This document shows, piece after piece, positions 1 to 9,351 of a DNA stretch of 64,000 bases. Source of the DNA: Bacteroidales bacterium (GTDB lineage: Bacteria; Bacteroidota; Bacteroidia; Bacteroidales; FEN-979); assembly GCA_030681475.1 (NCBI GenBank), contig JAUXWT010000061.1:1-64000 (forward strand), read 5' to 3'. The notes beneath the pieces were generated by a model. That model was not told where the DNA came from and made no database searches. It worked only from the letters and a program-made list of their open reading frames with translations. The translations under genes and the position numbers were made by a program. Positions within the stretch are counted from its first letter, which is position 1. Each line of letters begins with the position of its first letter.

Positions 1-116
1 ATCTACCGTTAAAAAACGACAAAAACAAATTAAGTTATTGACAATCATTTGTTTATAACTACGTCAAAAATGAATACGTTTAACTACTATTATAAATCAA
101 TTAACCCAAACAGGCC

Positions 117-132
117 CTCCGACTTTTCGGAG
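117..132. other. Small hairpin upstream of bcp
   Basis: CTCCGA (117-122) pairs with TCGGAG (127-132) around a 4-nt loop. It is not followed by a T-run, so it is not a convincing terminator. It lies about 45 bp before the bcp start and could be in its 5' leader. The role is unknown. Confidence 0.3.
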
Positions 133-175
133 TGGACTCAAATTTTATTAAAATTCAATTTTTAAGATACTGATT

Positions 176-640
176 ATGTCACAATTAAGCATAGGAGATC
201 CAGCCCCCGACATTCAGTCGGCCGATCAAAATGGTAATCCGGTAACACTGGGATCATTCATTGGAAAGAAAGTGATACTGTTTTTCTATCCGAAAGACAA
301 TACTCCCGGATGCACCGCCGAAGCGTGTAATTTAAGAGATAACTATCAGATTCTCATTGATAAAGGATTTGAAATTATCGGTGTTAGCGCTGACGATGAA
401 CGGTCGCATAAAAATTTTTCTGACAAATATGTATTACCTTTTCCCCTTATCTCCGATAAAGCAAAAAAAACCATCATGGATTATGGCGTGTGGGGAAAAA
501 AGAAAAATTACGGAAAGGAGTATGAAGGGATCAACCGGATGACCTTTATTATCGATGAAGCCGGGAAGATAGCTCATATCTTTACGAAAGTAGACACCAA
601 GAACCACACTGCCCAGATCCTGAAAACAACAGAGGTCTAA
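176..640 (+). CDS. bcp: Thioredoxin-dependent peroxiredoxin (BCP/PrxQ type)
   Basis: This 154-residue cytoplasmic protein reduces hydrogen peroxide and organic hydroperoxides with electrons from thioredoxin. The peroxidatic motif PKDNTPGCTAEAC is visible; C46 is the peroxidatic cysteine and C51 the likely resolving cysteine, the spacing typical of atypical 2-Cys BCP enzymes. The length matches the family (about 150 residues). Two thioredoxins are encoded near 39.6-40.6 kb and could serve as donors, but that link is inference. The ATG at 176 has no strong Shine-Dalgarno sequence. The 175 bp upstream is AT-rich with a 6-bp-stem hairpin at 117-132 and no other recognised signal. recA follows after a repeat-filled gap of 125 bp. 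Confidence 0.95.
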   Translation: MSQLSIGDPAPDIQSADQNGNPVTLGSFIGKKVILFFYPKDNTPGCTAEACNLRDNYQILIDKGFEIIGVSADDERSHKNFSDKYVLPFPLISDKAKKTIMDYGVWGKKKNYGKEYEGINRMTFIIDEAGKIAHIFTKVDTKNHTAQILKTTEV

Positions 641-647
641 GACCGTT

Positions 648-735
648 GTAAAGACGCAACGCAATGCGTCTCACCAGTAAAGACGCACCGCAGTGCGTCT
701 CCATCGAGCAGTAAAGACACATCGCAATGCGTCTC
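648..735. repeat. Three copies of a 25-bp palindromic repeat
   Basis: Copies lie at 648-672, 677-701 and 711-735. Each begins gtaaagac and ends tgcgtctc. Within each copy AGACGCA-like and TGCGTCT arms of about 7 bp form a hairpin with a 6-nt loop (in copy 1, 652-658 and 665-671). The copies differ at only a few positions. They fill the gap between bcp and recA, and the third ends about 30 bp before the recA start. No T-run follows, so they are not typical terminators. They look like a dispersed palindromic repeat family of Bacteroidota. Confidence 0.85.
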
Positions 736-752
736 CACTGCTCCAACAAAAG

Positions 753-757
753 GGAGG
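753..757 (+). promoter_or_regulatory. Shine-Dalgarno sequence that fixes the recA start
   Basis: GGAGG lies 8 nt before the ATG at 766. A strong Shine-Dalgarno is uncommon in this window. It favours the 334-residue RecA over a start at 727, which would lie inside the third palindromic repeat. Confidence 0.7.
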
Positions 758-765
758 AAAGAAAA

Positions 766-1770
766 ATGACAAACGAAGTGAACAAGGAAAAAATGAAAGC
801 GTTACAACTCACGCTGGATAAGCTTGAAAAGACTTACGGAAAGGGAACGATCATGAGGCTTGGCGATAGCGCCATCGAATCAGTTGATGTGATCTCAACC
901 GGGTCAATTGGTCTGGATGCTGCCCTCGGTATAGGTGGCCTTCCCAGGGGTCGGGTAATCGAAATCTATGGCCCGGAATCGTCGGGAAAAACAACGTTGG
1001 CGTTACATGCCATTGCCGAATCACAAAAAAGCGGTGGAATCGCTGCATTTATAGATGCTGAACATGCATTTGACCGTTTTTATGCCCAGAAACTTGGCAT
1101 CGACGTTGAAAACCTTTTAGTTTCTCAGCCGGATAATGGCGAACAGGCGTTGGAAATTACTGAGAACCTGATCCGGTCTGGTGCGATCGACATCATCGTG
1201 ATCGATTCAGTAGCCGCTCTTACTCCCAAAAGCGAAATAGAAGGGGAGATGGGAGACTCGAAGATGGGTCTGCAGGCACGCCTTATGTCGCAGGCTTTAC
1301 GAAAATTAACATCCACCATCAGTAAAACAGCGACATGCTGCATCTTTATCAACCAGCTTCGCGAAAAAATAGGTGTTATGTTTGGCAATCCGGAAACAAC
1401 GACCGGTGGAAACGCGTTAAAATTCTATGCTTCCGTTCGGCTTGATATTCGCAGACAGGCACAGTTGAAGGAGGGAGATGAAGTAGTGGGAAACCACGTG
1501 AAAGTGAAGGTGGTGAAAAACAAGGTTGCCCCTCCATTCCGTAAAGCTGAGTTCGATATCATTTTCGGTGAGGGAATTTCCAGGGCATTCGAGATCATTG
1601 ATCTGGCAACAGAGTTGAATATAATCAAAAAAAGCGGGTCATGGTTCAGCTATGGAGATACCAAACTGGGACAGGGTAGAGATGCCGTGAAAAAAATCCT
1701 GCATGATAATCCTGAACTTGCCGATGAACTCGAATTAAAAATAAGAGAAGCTCTAAGTAACCATGTTTGA
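766..1770 (+). CDS. recA: Recombinase RecA
   Basis: RecA forms filaments on single-stranded DNA, catalyses homologous strand exchange and acts as co-protease for LexA-type repressors. The 334-residue product has the Walker A motif GPESSGKTT at residues 69-77, the HAFDRFYA segment and the conserved [21 protein letters not shown] region (split here: INQLREKIG then VMFGNPETT). The C-terminus is short and lacks the long acidic tail of the E. coli protein. The start at 766 is chosen for its Shine-Dalgarno; an in-frame start at 727 would add 13 non-conserved residues. The stop codon is 4 nt from the next gene's start, so the TPR lipoprotein is probably co-transcribed. The repressor at 8446-9249 is a plausible RecA-stimulated target. 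The regulatory element seen near that repressor is absent upstream of recA. Confidence 0.97.
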   Translation: MTNEVNKEKMKALQLTLDKLEKTYGKGTIMRLGDSAIESVDVISTGSIGLDAALGIGGLPRGRVIEIYGPESSGKTTLALHAIAESQKSGGIAAFIDAEHAFDRFYAQKLGIDVENLLVSQPDNGEQALEITENLIRSGAIDIIVIDSVAALTPKSEIEGEMGDSKMGLQARLMSQALRKLTSTISKTATCCIFINQLREKIGVMFGNPETTTGGNALKFYASVRLDIRRQAQLKEGDEVVGNHVKVKVVKNKVAPPFRKAEFDIIFGEGISRAFEIIDLATELNIIKKSGSWFSYGDTKLGQGRDAVKKILHDNPELADELELKIREALSNHV

Positions 1771-1774
1771 TATC

Positions 1775-2800
1775 ATGAAAATACCGGTCAGTTGCTTGTT
1801 GCTATGTCTGTTATTCCTGGCATCATGTCACAGCGGAGGAGATTCCCCAGGGGGAAATTTGCATGGCAGCGATAGTACACGACAACAACTCGAAGTATTG
1901 AACCGGCAGATTGAAGCTGATGTTTCCAATCCGGTCCTTTATCAGAAAAGAGCCAGATTCTTTTTTCTGGACCGCAAGTTTGATAATGCTTTGAAGGATG
2001 TTCAAAAGGCAATATCTCTTGATGACAGCAAATCGACCCCTTATATTATTCTTTCTGATATTTATCTGCTGATGGGGAAATCTGAGGACAGCAGAGATGC
2101 ACTTAACAAGGCCATCAGTAAAAATCCCACCGATACTGACGCTTTCCAAAAACTCGCCAAGTTGTACCTGATCATGAAAGATTATAAAAACTGCTACGCA
2201 ACAGTAAAGCAGCTTTTAGCGATCGACAACGGGAATGCCTCGGCTTATTTCACAAGGGCGATCGCCTTGCTTGAGCAGGGCGATACAATCAGGGCAGTTG
2301 ACGATCTGAAACAAGCCGTGGATAAAAATCAGGAGTATTATGAGGCCTACATTCAACTGGGTGAACTATATGCCATTAAAAAAGACAGGATGGCTGAGTT
2401 GTATCTGAAGAATGCCCTGACGCTGCGGCCAAAGAGCAGAGAAGCCCTCTACATGTTGGGATTGTACTATCAGGAAACCGGAAAATATGATGAGGCGATA
2501 TCCACCTACCAGGTCCTGTCAAAAGCAGATACTGCCTTCAGGGAGGCGTCGTTTAACACGGGATACATTTACCTCGTTTACCTCAAAGATTTTAAAAAAG
2601 CGGCCCAATTTTTCAGCGAATCGCTGAAAAAAGATCCTCAATATTTTGAGGCCTATTTTAACCGTGGTTATGCCTGTGAACTGGCAGGCGATTACCAAAA
2701 GGCCTATGACGATTACCAAAAATCGCTTAAGATCAGGGTAAATTATGATAAAGCGATTGAGGGACTAAACCGGCTTGACAAAATCACGCGAGGAGAGTGA
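1775..2800 (+). CDS. TPR-repeat lipoprotein
   Basis: The 341-residue protein starts with a lipoprotein signal peptide ending in LASC (C18), so it should be lipid-anchored in the cell envelope. The rest consists of about eight tetratricopeptide repeats with typical AxxxYxxGxxYxxxGxxxxA spacing, for example the segments around YYEAYIQLGELYAIKK and YFEAYFNRGYACELAG. TPR proteins are protein-binding scaffolds; no partner is evident. The ATG at 1775 is preferred to one at 1763 because it places the signal peptide correctly and does not overlap recA. It follows recA by 4 bp, so transcriptional coupling is likely, although the functions are not obviously related. It converges on the next gene. Confidence 0.85.
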   Translation: MKIPVSCLLLCLLFLASCHSGGDSPGGNLHGSDSTRQQLEVLNRQIEADVSNPVLYQKRARFFFLDRKFDNALKDVQKAISLDDSKSTPYIILSDIYLLMGKSEDSRDALNKAISKNPTDTDAFQKLAKLYLIMKDYKNCYATVKQLLAIDNGNASAYFTRAIALLEQGDTIRAVDDLKQAVDKNQEYYEAYIQLGELYAIKKDRMAELYLKNALTLRPKSREALYMLGLYYQETGKYDEAISTYQVLSKADTAFREASFNTGYIYLVYLKDFKKAAQFFSESLKKDPQYFEAYFNRGYACELAGDYQKAYDDYQKSLKIRVNYDKAIEGLNRLDKITRGE

Positions 2801-2853
2801 ACCTGGTATGGTTTTTTGATTCTGCGTGTGTTTGTAAACCCAAACATACTGAG

Positions 2854-3399
2854 TTAAAAAACAATGTTATTCTCCTCTGGATACAGTAAGCAATGAATTG
2901 CCGTTTGAGCATTGACCAGACGGTAGCCATAGCGTGATTCGAAAAGTCGTTTGCATTCATTCACTGCATTTTCCTTGAATGCCTTCATCGGATTCTGGTA
3001 TAATAAAAGAAAATCCTTCAAGTCCTGATAAATATCGGTGAACGATTCGGCAAGACTGCCTTTAACAGGGTCATTGTGGCTTTTCTCATGGAGATCGACA
3101 AAGAAAAACTGGTCCTTTTCACCAAATTTATTGTACAGAATGTTGAACATCGACTCCCACTGTTCTTCGGTAACATAATGTTGCACAGCATCTTCATCTG
3201 CCACTTCAACATCAGGCAGGAGTGCGCTTTTCAGATAGATCAGGGGAGATATCTTTTGAAGAAAATTAAATAATTCTTCCACGGTATAAGATTCTGCCTT
3301 TTCCAGGAACAGGCAGAATTCATTTGCCACTGTAATCATTTCCAGCACTTTCCGGGAGTAGACCGGATCGTCGGCCGGTGACAATTTGTCGTCAGCCAT
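2854..3399 (-). CDS. DUF5063-like cytoplasmic protein
   Basis: The 181-residue protein has no signal peptide or membrane segment. It is acidic and helical, with a region resembling the Bacteroidota DUF5063 family (EFCLFLEKAESY and a C-terminal RYGYRLVNAQTAIHCLLY). The assignment is from memory of the family and is not certain. It is the last gene of the minus-strand operon, 7 bp after the phospho-sugar mutase, and converges with the TPR lipoprotein gene. No function can be assigned. Confidence 0.7.
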   Translation of the reverse strand: MADDKLSPADDPVYSRKVLEMITVANEFCLFLEKAESYTVEELFNFLQKISPLIYLKSALLPDVEVADEDAVQHYVTEEQWESMFNILYNKFGEKDQFFFVDLHEKSHNDPVKGSLAESFTDIYQDLKDFLLLYQNPMKAFKENAVNECKRLFESRYGYRLVNAQTAIHCLLYPEENNIVF

Positions 3400-3406
3400 T
3401 TTGCGA

Positions 3407-5143
3407 TTATTTAAGATTCATTGAAGAGATAATCCTGTTGATTTTTTCATCCAGGCGTTGCTCTGTATTCTCAAAATCTGCTTTACTCTGAAGTGACTCG
3501 CGAACGCCGAAATAGAATTTGATTTTCGGTTCCGTACCAGATGGGCGAACACTGATGATACTTCCGTCATCCAGGAAAAATTGCAGAACATTCGATTTTG
3601 GCAGATGGATAGATTGCTCACGCCCGGTCGTAATATCCTTCTCCGTCATAAGCAGATAGTCCTTCACTTTAATGACCCTGGAATTGTTTATAGATTCCGG
3701 AGGATCGCTGCGGTAATCGGCCATGATCTTCTGGATTTCTTCGGCGCCGCTTTTCCCTTTACGGGTCACTGAAAGCAGCCCTTCCTTATAGAAGCCGTAT
3801 TGTTGATAGATTTCAATAAGCAGATCAAACAGTGATTTTCCGCTATCGGCCATCCAGGCAGCAGTTTCGGCGATCATGGCGCATGCGCTGACCGCATCCT
3901 TGTCACGCACAAAATCACCGATCAGATAACCATAACTCTCTTCGCCGCCAACGATGAAATTTTTTGTGGCCTCATTCTTCCGGATCACATCGGCGATGTA
4001 TTTAAATCCCGTGAGTGATTCAAAATACTCAACGCCAAAGGATGCCGCAATTTCGGAGAGCAACTTGGTTGTGACAATGGTTGAAACGATATATTCCTTT
4101 CCCTCGAGTTTGTCAAGTTCTTTCCATCGGTTCAGAATATAATAAAAGAGGAGGGCAGCAGTCTGGTTCCCGTTAAGCAGAATCATTTTGTTGTGATGAT
4201 TTCTTATGGCGATCCCAACGCGATCGGCATCCGGATCGGTGGCCATCACCAGGTCGGCCTGCAGTTCCTCAGCCAGGTTAATTGACATGTTGAGGGCATC
4301 GTGTTCTTCCGGGTTTGGAGACCGGACTGTTGGAAAATTCCCGTCGGCAACAGCTTGTTCCTCCACCATGTGGATGTTTTCAAAACCAAGCCTTTGAAGA
4401 ATATCAGGGACCATTTTCCGGCCGCATCCATGCAGCGGCGTATAAACTATTTTTAGGTTCTTTTGGCGCCGGATACTTTCGGGCGAAAGCGAAAGAGACT
4501 GAACAAGGTCAAGGTATTCTGCATCGATCTCCCCGCCAATGACGATGATGTTCTCCTTCACGCCTTTCCATTTTACATCATCAATTAAGGTGATCTTTTG
4601 AACCTCCCTGATCACATTTTCATCATGTGGTGCGATCATCTGGGCGCCATCGTCCCAGTATGCCTTGTATCCGTTGTATTCTTTAGGATTATGTGAAGCC
4701 GTTACCATGACCCCGCTCTGGCATCCTAATTTTCTGATGGCAAAGGAGAGTTCCGGCGTCGGGCGGAGGTCGTCAAAAATGAAGACTTTGAAGCCATTGG
4801 CCGACAGTACCTCTGAAACGATCTGTGCAAAATATTTACTGTTGTTCCTGCTGTCGTATGAAATGGCCACCTTAACAGGATTCAATGCCGGGAACATCTT
4901 CTTCAGGTAATTTGCAAGTCCCTGTGTGGCCATACCCACGGTATATTTGTTCATGCGGTTTGTTCCAACGCCCATGATTCCCCGAAGCCCGCCAGTTCCG
5001 AATTCAAGATCCCGGTAAAATGAATCGGTTAGTTCAGGCGGGTTATTCTCCATCATTTCTTTCACTGCGGCTTTTGTGTCCTCGTCAAAACTGCCTGAAA
5101 GCCAAATTCTTGCACGGTCTATCACCGACATCTCTTTCTCCAT
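3407..5143 (-). CDS. Phospho-sugar mutase (phosphoglucomutase/phosphomannomutase)
   Basis: This 578-residue cytoplasmic enzyme interconverts hexose 1- and 6-phosphates through a phosphoserine. The active-site serine lies in TASHNPKEYNGYK (S150), the metal loop is ATDPDADRVG, and the sugar-binding loop GGEESYGYL and the phosphate-binding RPSGTEPKIKFY at the C-terminus are all present. The length fits the phosphoglucomutase-2-like subfamily common in Bacteroidota. Whether it prefers glucose or mannose cannot be told from motifs. It sits downstream of three nucleotide-sugar genes and could supply glucose 1-phosphate to them, which is inference. The start could be M1 or M5. Confidence 0.93.
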   Translation of the reverse strand: MEKEMSVIDRARIWLSGSFDEDTKAAVKEMMENNPPELTDSFYRDLEFGTGGLRGIMGVGTNRMNKYTVGMATQGLANYLKKMFPALNPVKVAISYDSRNNSKYFAQIVSEVLSANGFKVFIFDDLRPTPELSFAIRKLGCQSGVMVTASHNPKEYNGYKAYWDDGAQMIAPHDENVIREVQKITLIDDVKWKGVKENIIVIGGEIDAEYLDLVQSLSLSPESIRRQKNLKIVYTPLHGCGRKMVPDILQRLGFENIHMVEEQAVADGNFPTVRSPNPEEHDALNMSINLAEELQADLVMATDPDADRVGIAIRNHHNKMILLNGNQTAALLFYYILNRWKELDKLEGKEYIVSTIVTTKLLSEIAASFGVEYFESLTGFKYIADVIRKNEATKNFIVGGEESYGYLIGDFVRDKDAVSACAMIAETAAWMADSGKSLFDLLIEIYQQYGFYKEGLLSVTRKGKSGAEEIQKIMADYRSDPPESINNSRVIKVKDYLLMTEKDITTGREQSIHLPKSNVLQFFLDDGSIISVRPSGTEPKIKFYFGVRESLQSKADFENTEQRLDEKINRIISSMNLK

Positions 5144-5180
5144 AAACCTGATTTTTAATCCCTGCTTACTAAATTATTTC

Positions 5181-5209
5181 GTAACTTGTAACCTGTAACT
5201 TGTAACTCG
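5181..5209. repeat. Short tandem repeat (about 10-bp units)
   Basis: The 66-bp spacer between rfbD and the mutase contains three imperfect copies of a GTAACTTGTAACCT-like unit ending at the rfbD stop region. Similar intergenic tandem repeats occur at several other gene borders in this window. Confidence 0.6.
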
Positions 5210-6073
5210 TTATACTGCATTCATCTTTTTCAGACATTCCTTCAAACTGTCTTCCCAGTAAGGGATATCGATCTGAAACCTTTGTTTTATCTTCGATTTA
5301 TTGAAAACGCTGTAGAATGGCCTGACTGCGGGCAACGGATAATCTTTTGTCTCTATTGGATTGATTACACATCCGATCCCGGTAAATTCAATAATTGTCT
5401 TTGCAAAATCGTACCAGCTTGTAACCCCTTCATTTGAAAAATGAAAAACCTCCACACCCTCAGGAACAGTGTTGTTTTGAATGATATCGAGCATCGCCTT
5501 CGCAAGGTCGCGGGCATAGGTCGGCGTACCGGTCTGATCGAATACGACATTCAGTTTCCCGCGTTCTTTCCCGTATTTCATGATGGTCTTCACGAAATTA
5601 TTGCCGAATGTTGAATAAAGCCATGAAGTCCTGAAAATGAGCGCCTTATTTGCATAGGATTGCACCTGTTGCTCCCCTGCATGTTTACTCTTTGCGTAAA
5701 GCGAGACAGGGTTGGTAGGATTGTTTTCGACATAGGGTTTGTAACCTTTGCCATCGAAAACATAGTCAGTAGAAATGTGAATCAACAGGGATCCATGTTT
5801 TGAAGCAACCCTGGCAAGGTTACCGACCGCAGTTGAATTGATCAGAAATGCAAGGTCACCCTCCTGTTCAGCTTTATCAACTGCAGTATAAGCGGCACAG
5901 TTGATGATCACTTCAGGTCGTTCAGACTTAACAAGCGATTCAACATCAGGTTCGCTTGTGATATCCAGTTCGGCAATATCTGTAAAAATGAAATTAAAAG
6001 ATTGATAATCAGGGGCAAGAACTCTTATCTCATTGCCAAGCTGGCCATTTGAACCGGTGACGAGTATTTTCAT
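5210..6073 (-). CDS. rfbD: dTDP-4-dehydrorhamnose reductase
   Basis: The 287-residue enzyme is an extended short-chain dehydrogenase that makes dTDP-L-rhamnose, the last step of the rhamnose precursor pathway. It has the N-terminal nucleotide-binding motif TGSNGQLG (6-13), the STDYVFDG segment near 101-108 and the catalytic YAKSK (Y126, K130). The length fits RmlD. The partner genes rfbA, rfbB and rfbC are not in the window, so the rest of the pathway must lie elsewhere or the substrate differs. It is 19 bp downstream of the UDP-glucuronate decarboxylase gene in a minus-strand operon for surface polysaccharide precursors. Confidence 0.92.
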   Translation of the reverse strand: MKILVTGSNGQLGNEIRVLAPDYQSFNFIFTDIAELDITSEPDVESLVKSERPEVIINCAAYTAVDKAEQEGDLAFLINSTAVGNLARVASKHGSLLIHISTDYVFDGKGYKPYVENNPTNPVSLYAKSKHAGEQQVQSYANKALIFRTSWLYSTFGNNFVKTIMKYGKERGKLNVVFDQTGTPTYARDLAKAMLDIIQNNTVPEGVEVFHFSNEGVTSWYDFAKTIIEFTGIGCVINPIETKDYPLPAVRPFYSVFNKSKIKQRFQIDIPYWEDSLKECLKKMNAV

Positions 6074-6092
6074 AGGTTAGTTTAAAGTTTCA

Positions 6093-7031
6093 TCAGATGA
6101 CTGACTTGAAATAATCAATGGTTTTTACCAGACCATCATCAAGCATGACCTTTGGTTCCCATCCGAGTTCTTTTTTTGCGAGAGTGATATCAGGTTGACG
6201 ATGGGCAGGATCATCTTCGGGAAGGGGTAAAAAGATGATTTTGGATTTTGAACCGGTGAGCCTGATCACCTTTTCAGCTAATTCGATCATGGTGAATTCA
6301 TTTGGATTTCCAATGTTAACGGGTCCTGTGAATTCTTCCCTGGAATTCATCAGCCGCACCATCCCATCGAGCAGGTCATCTACGTAGCAGAAACTTCTGG
6401 ATTGCGATCCGTCGCCATAAATGGTCATATCCTCGCCTTTCAGCGCCTGAACAATGAAATTTGACACTACACGGCCATCGTGCGGATGCATACGAGGTCC
6501 GTACGTGTTGAAGATCCGCATGATCTTGATCCGGACGTTATTTTGCTGATGATAATTGACAAAAAGCGTTTCTGCGATACGTTTTCCTTCATCATAGCAT
6601 GACCGGATTCCGATAGGATTGACGTGACCCCAGTATGATTCAACCTGCGGATGTACTTCAGGGTCTCCATAAACTTCGCTGGTAGAGGCTTGCAAAATCC
6701 TGGCCTTGATTCGTTTGGCCAGCCCCAGCATGTTGATGGCGCCCATCACCGAGGTTTTGACCGTTTTTATGGCATTGTATTGATAGTGGATCGGGGATGC
6801 CGGACAGGCAAGGTTATAAATCTCGTCAACCTCAATAAAAAAAGGCATGGTCACATCATGACGGATCAACTCAAAATATGGATTGCCGAGCAAATGCACC
6901 ACATTTTGCTTTTGCCCGGTAAAATAGTTATCGAGGCATATTACCTCGTGTCCTTCCCCAAGCAACCGGTCACAAAGATGAGATCCGAGAAAACCCGCGC
7001 CACCGGTGATTAAGATTTTTTTCTTTAACAT
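6093..7031 (-). CDS. UDP-glucuronate decarboxylase (UDP-xylose synthase)
   Basis: The 312-residue NAD-dependent SDR enzyme converts UDP-glucuronate to UDP-xylose. It has the Rossmann motif [11 protein letters not shown] (from residue 9), the family-typical [19 protein letters not shown] segment, the [10 protein letters not shown] motif and the catalytic pair Y146/K150 in SCYDEGKR. The product of the gene immediately upstream (UDP-glucose 6-dehydrogenase) is its substrate, which supports the assignment. The 24-bp spacing indicates one transcript. The length is that of the bacterial soluble form, without an N-terminal membrane anchor. Confidence 0.93.
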   Translation of the reverse strand: MLKKKILITGGAGFLGSHLCDRLLGEGHEVICLDNYFTGQKQNVVHLLGNPYFELIRHDVTMPFFIEVDEIYNLACPASPIHYQYNAIKTVKTSVMGAINMLGLAKRIKARILQASTSEVYGDPEVHPQVESYWGHVNPIGIRSCYDEGKRIAETLFVNYHQQNNVRIKIMRIFNTYGPRMHPHDGRVVSNFIVQALKGEDMTIYGDGSQSRSFCYVDDLLDGMVRLMNSREEFTGPVNIGNPNEFTMIELAEKVIRLTGSKSKIIFLPLPEDDPAHRQPDITLAKKELGWEPKVMLDDGLVKTIDYFKSVI

Positions 7032-7055
7032 GGATTGTGATTTTCCTTCGCGAAA

Positions 7056-8381
7056 TTATTTTGAAGTGTTTACGCCGATGCAGTAATAGATGAACCCTTT
7101 ACGTTTCATCTCAGCAATATCGTAAATGTTCCGTCCATCAAAAACGACCGGATTTTTCAGCAGCTCGAGCATGTTTTCGAAATTTGGAAATTTGAACTCC
7201 GGCCATTCGGTGACAAGCATCAGGCAATCTGCACCCACAAGTGCATCGTACTGATCGGGAGCATATTCAATTTTATCACCCAGTATCCGTCGGGTTTCAT
7301 TCATGGCAACAGGATCGTATGCCCTGACTTTTACTCCTGCATCAAGAAGCTTTTTAATGATGACCAGTGATGGAGCCTCCCGCATGTCGTCGGTGTGCGG
7401 TTTAAATGATAATCCCCAGATGGCGACCGTCTTTCCGGTTACAGTTCCGCCATAATGTGTGATCAATTTGTTGAAAAGGACAGATTTCTGATCATCGTTA
7501 ACAGCTTCAACCGCTTTCAGCACACGGAGATCGTATTGATAATCTTCGGCAGTGTGGATCAGGGCTTTGACATCTTTCGGAAAACAGGATCCGCCATAGC
7601 CTACACCCGGATAGATGAATTTGTTGCCGATCCGGCTGTCAGAACCGATTCCTTTTCGCACCATATTGATATCGGCTCCAACGATTTCGCACAGGTTGGC
7701 AACATCATTCATAAAACTGATCTTGGTTGCGAGCATGGAATTGGCTGCATATTTTGTCATCTCGGCCGAGGTGATGTCCATGAAAATGATCGGGTGACCG
7801 TTTAAGGTGAAAGGTTTATAAAGCGCTTTCATCAGGTCTTCCGCACGGGTGGAATCACATCCGACCACGATGCGGTCGGGTTTCAGGAAATCATCGATGG
7901 CTGCCCCTTCTTTAAGGAATTCAGGGTTTGATGCCACATCAAATGGTATGTTCACGCCTCGTTTATCCAGCTCTTCCTGAATGGCGCCCCGCACGGCTTT
8001 GGCAGTGCCAACCGGTACGGTGCTTTTGGTCACGATCAGCAGGTAATCTTTCATATGTTTGCCGCAATCGCGGGCCACGCTGATCACATATTGAAGGTCG
8101 GCGCTTCCGTCTTCATCAGGGGGAGTGCCCACCGCACTGAATATCACCTCACAATCTTCAAGCGCTTCAGCAATGTTGGTGGTAAAACGGAGACGTTCTT
8201 TTTTCATATTCCGATGGACCATTTCCTCCAACCCCGGCTCATAAATTGGAATAATTCCGTTGTTAAGATTTTCGATTTTTTTATGATCAGTATCAACGCA
8301 GGTAACTTCGATTCCGACTTCAGCGAAGCAGGTACCTGAAACCAGTCCCACATATCCGGATCCAACAATGGCAACTTTCAT
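7056..8381 (-). CDS. ugd: UDP-glucose 6-dehydrogenase
   Basis: The 441-residue cytoplasmic enzyme oxidises UDP-glucose to UDP-glucuronate with two NAD. It shows the N-terminal GSGYVGLV motif (7-14), the TKSTVPVGT segment, the substrate-binding NPEFLKEG motif and the catalytic cysteine in YGGSCFPKD (C266). Its length is normal for the TuaD/Ugd family. It is the first gene of the polysaccharide-precursor operon that runs to 2854. A TAnnTTTG promoter element lies 33 bp upstream (8414-8421), so it probably has its own promoter separate from the repressor gene behind it. Confidence 0.95.
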   Translation of the reverse strand: MKVAIVGSGYVGLVSGTCFAEVGIEVTCVDTDHKKIENLNNGIIPIYEPGLEEMVHRNMKKERLRFTTNIAEALEDCEVIFSAVGTPPDEDGSADLQYVISVARDCGKHMKDYLLIVTKSTVPVGTAKAVRGAIQEELDKRGVNIPFDVASNPEFLKEGAAIDDFLKPDRIVVGCDSTRAEDLMKALYKPFTLNGHPIIFMDITSAEMTKYAANSMLATKISFMNDVANLCEIVGADINMVRKGIGSDSRIGNKFIYPGVGYGGSCFPKDVKALIHTAEDYQYDLRVLKAVEAVNDDQKSVLFNKLITHYGGTVTGKTVAIWGLSFKPHTDDMREAPSLVIIKKLLDAGVKVRAYDPVAMNETRRILGDKIEYAPDQYDALVGADCLMLVTEWPEFKFPNFENMLELLKNPVVFDGRNIYDIAEMKRKGFIYYCIGVNTSK

Positions 8382-8413
8382 GATCTGGCAGTTTTTGTTT
8401 AGCTAATTTTGGA

Positions 8414-8421
8414 CAAAAATA
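8414..8421 (-). promoter_or_regulatory. Bacteroidota -7 element for the ugd operon
   Basis: Read on the minus strand the sequence is TATTTTTG, a perfect TAnnTTTG match, 33 bp before the ugd start. No good TTTG -33 box is seen at the expected distance. Confidence 0.45.
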
Positions 8422-8445
8422 GAGAAATTATTTAACGCATGTAAA

Positions 8446-9249
8446 TCAGATATTCAACCTGGTTTGAATTGCCTGGATATCATTGCGTAACTGTTTAACT
8501 GTTTCCACCAGATGATAGTTCTCAGAGTTGAGATTTTCGGGTATTTTTGGACTGATGTAATGCACGAATTGCCAAATTTCACGGATATCCTGTACTTTGA
8601 TCTCGTACGGTTCGTAAAGCGGATTCAGCGAATGCAGCAGCAGGTTCCCTTCGGTTTTGATCCTGTTCTCGATCACTTTAAACACGATGCCTTCGTCCAT
8701 GGTGAGAATGATATAGGCATCACGGTCGCGGAGTGTTGTCCAGTCCTGGATGAATACCCCGGTAACCCATGATCCATGCGGGATGGGCAGCATCGAATCT
8801 CCGTTAACCTGGAATGTCCTGTACTTTTTTTGCCGGGATAAAAATGGCAATCTGAAGGTCGGCAGGATGCTGATATATTCAGGGTCGGCAAACCCGCTGG
8901 TATATCCCGCTTTTGCCTTTTCCGAAACGAGTTCGATGTTGTCTTCATTATCCGGACCTACCGTTGTGGTAAGAATACGGAGGTTTGAACCCTTGATGAA
9001 TACATCGTAGCCCCGTTCCAGTTGCCTGAGCTGGCTTTCCGGGATTTTGACCAGGTCAACCCTGATCAGGGTGTCGATGGCTACATTGTAATATTTTGAG
9101 AAGGCGATCAGGGTTTCAAAGCCCGGCTGGGCAATGTTGTTCTCGTATCCGCTCAGTGTGGAGCGTTTCATGTTCAGGGTAACGGCGACATCGTCCTGAG
9201 TCCGTCCGCGCCGGTTGCGTAAAAATTTGATGTTGCTGCTGAAAAACAT
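8446..9249 (-). CDS. XRE-type HTH repressor with self-cleaving S24 (LexA/CI-like) domain
   Basis: The 267-residue protein has an N-terminal XRE helix-turn-helix (about residues 6-62, with RTQDDVAVTLNMKRSTLSGYEN) and a C-terminal S24 peptidase domain. The predicted catalytic serine is S152 in NGDSM and the lysine is K191 in VFKVI. A candidate cleavage bond A114-G115 lies in KAKAGYTSG, at LexA-like distances (38 residues to Ser, 39 from Ser to Lys). This predicts RecA-stimulated autocleavage and derepression after DNA damage. It is divergent from dinB across a 102-bp gap that holds a 39-bp element repeated upstream of the dnaE gene at 15053. The element lies downstream of this gene's own -7 box, which suggests autorepression. 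A prophage origin is possible, but no phage genes surround it. Confidence 0.88.
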   Translation of the reverse strand: MFFSSNIKFLRNRRGRTQDDVAVTLNMKRSTLSGYENNIAQPGFETLIAFSKYYNVAIDTLIRVDLVKIPESQLRQLERGYDVFIKGSNLRILTTTVGPDNEDNIELVSEKAKAGYTSGFADPEYISILPTFRLPFLSRQKKYRTFQVNGDSMLPIPHGSWVTGVFIQDWTTLRDRDAYIILTMDEGIVFKVIENRIKTEGNLLLHSLNPLYEPYEIKVQDIREIWQFVHYISPKIPENLNSENYHLVETVKQLRNDIQAIQTRLNI

Positions 9250-9265
9250 TTTTTGTTTTTTTTAA

Positions 9266-9304
9266 AAATATGATTATATTATCGTCGGAAATTTGATTAA
9301 AAAC
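9266..9304. promoter_or_regulatory. Putative shared operator, copy 1 (repressor/dinB)
   Basis: This copy is identical to 15006-15044 at 33 of 39 positions with no gaps. The invariant parts are tgattatattat (9271-9282), gtc (9284-9286) and tgattaaaaac (9294-9304). Two TGATTA direct repeats start 23 bp apart, about two helical turns. GATTATATTATC is also a near-palindrome (10 of 12). The element is in the same orientation relative to dinB here and dnaE there. The binding protein is inferred to be the S24 repressor. Confidence 0.65.
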
Positions 9305-9308
9305 ATGG

Positions 9309-9316
9309 CAAAGATA
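9309..9316 (-). promoter_or_regulatory. -7 element for the S24 repressor gene
   Basis: The minus strand reads TATCTTTG, matching TAnnTTTG, 60 bp before the repressor ATG. The shared 39-bp element lies just downstream of it, so a bound repressor would block this transcript. Confidence 0.45.
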
Positions 9317-9323
9317 ATAAAAA

Positions 9324-9350
9324 ATTTCGCTATTTCGCTATTTCGCTATT
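9324..9350. repeat. Tandem ATTTCGCT repeat before dinB
   Basis: Three copies of an ATTTCGCT unit end 1-2 bp before the dinB ATG. The complementary GCGAAATA-type repeat lies at the dinB 3' end (10496-10550), so dinB is bracketed by an inverted pair of the same microsatellite. Confidence 0.8.
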
Positions 9351-9351
9351 T

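Noticed and set aside
727..765. recA start at 727
   Set aside because: The added 13 residues are not RecA-like and the codon lies in a palindromic repeat. The ATG at 766 has a good Shine-Dalgarno.
8446..9249. Repressor as part of a prophage
   Set aside because: No integrase, structural or lysis genes are nearby. The neighbours are chromosomal repair and sugar genes.
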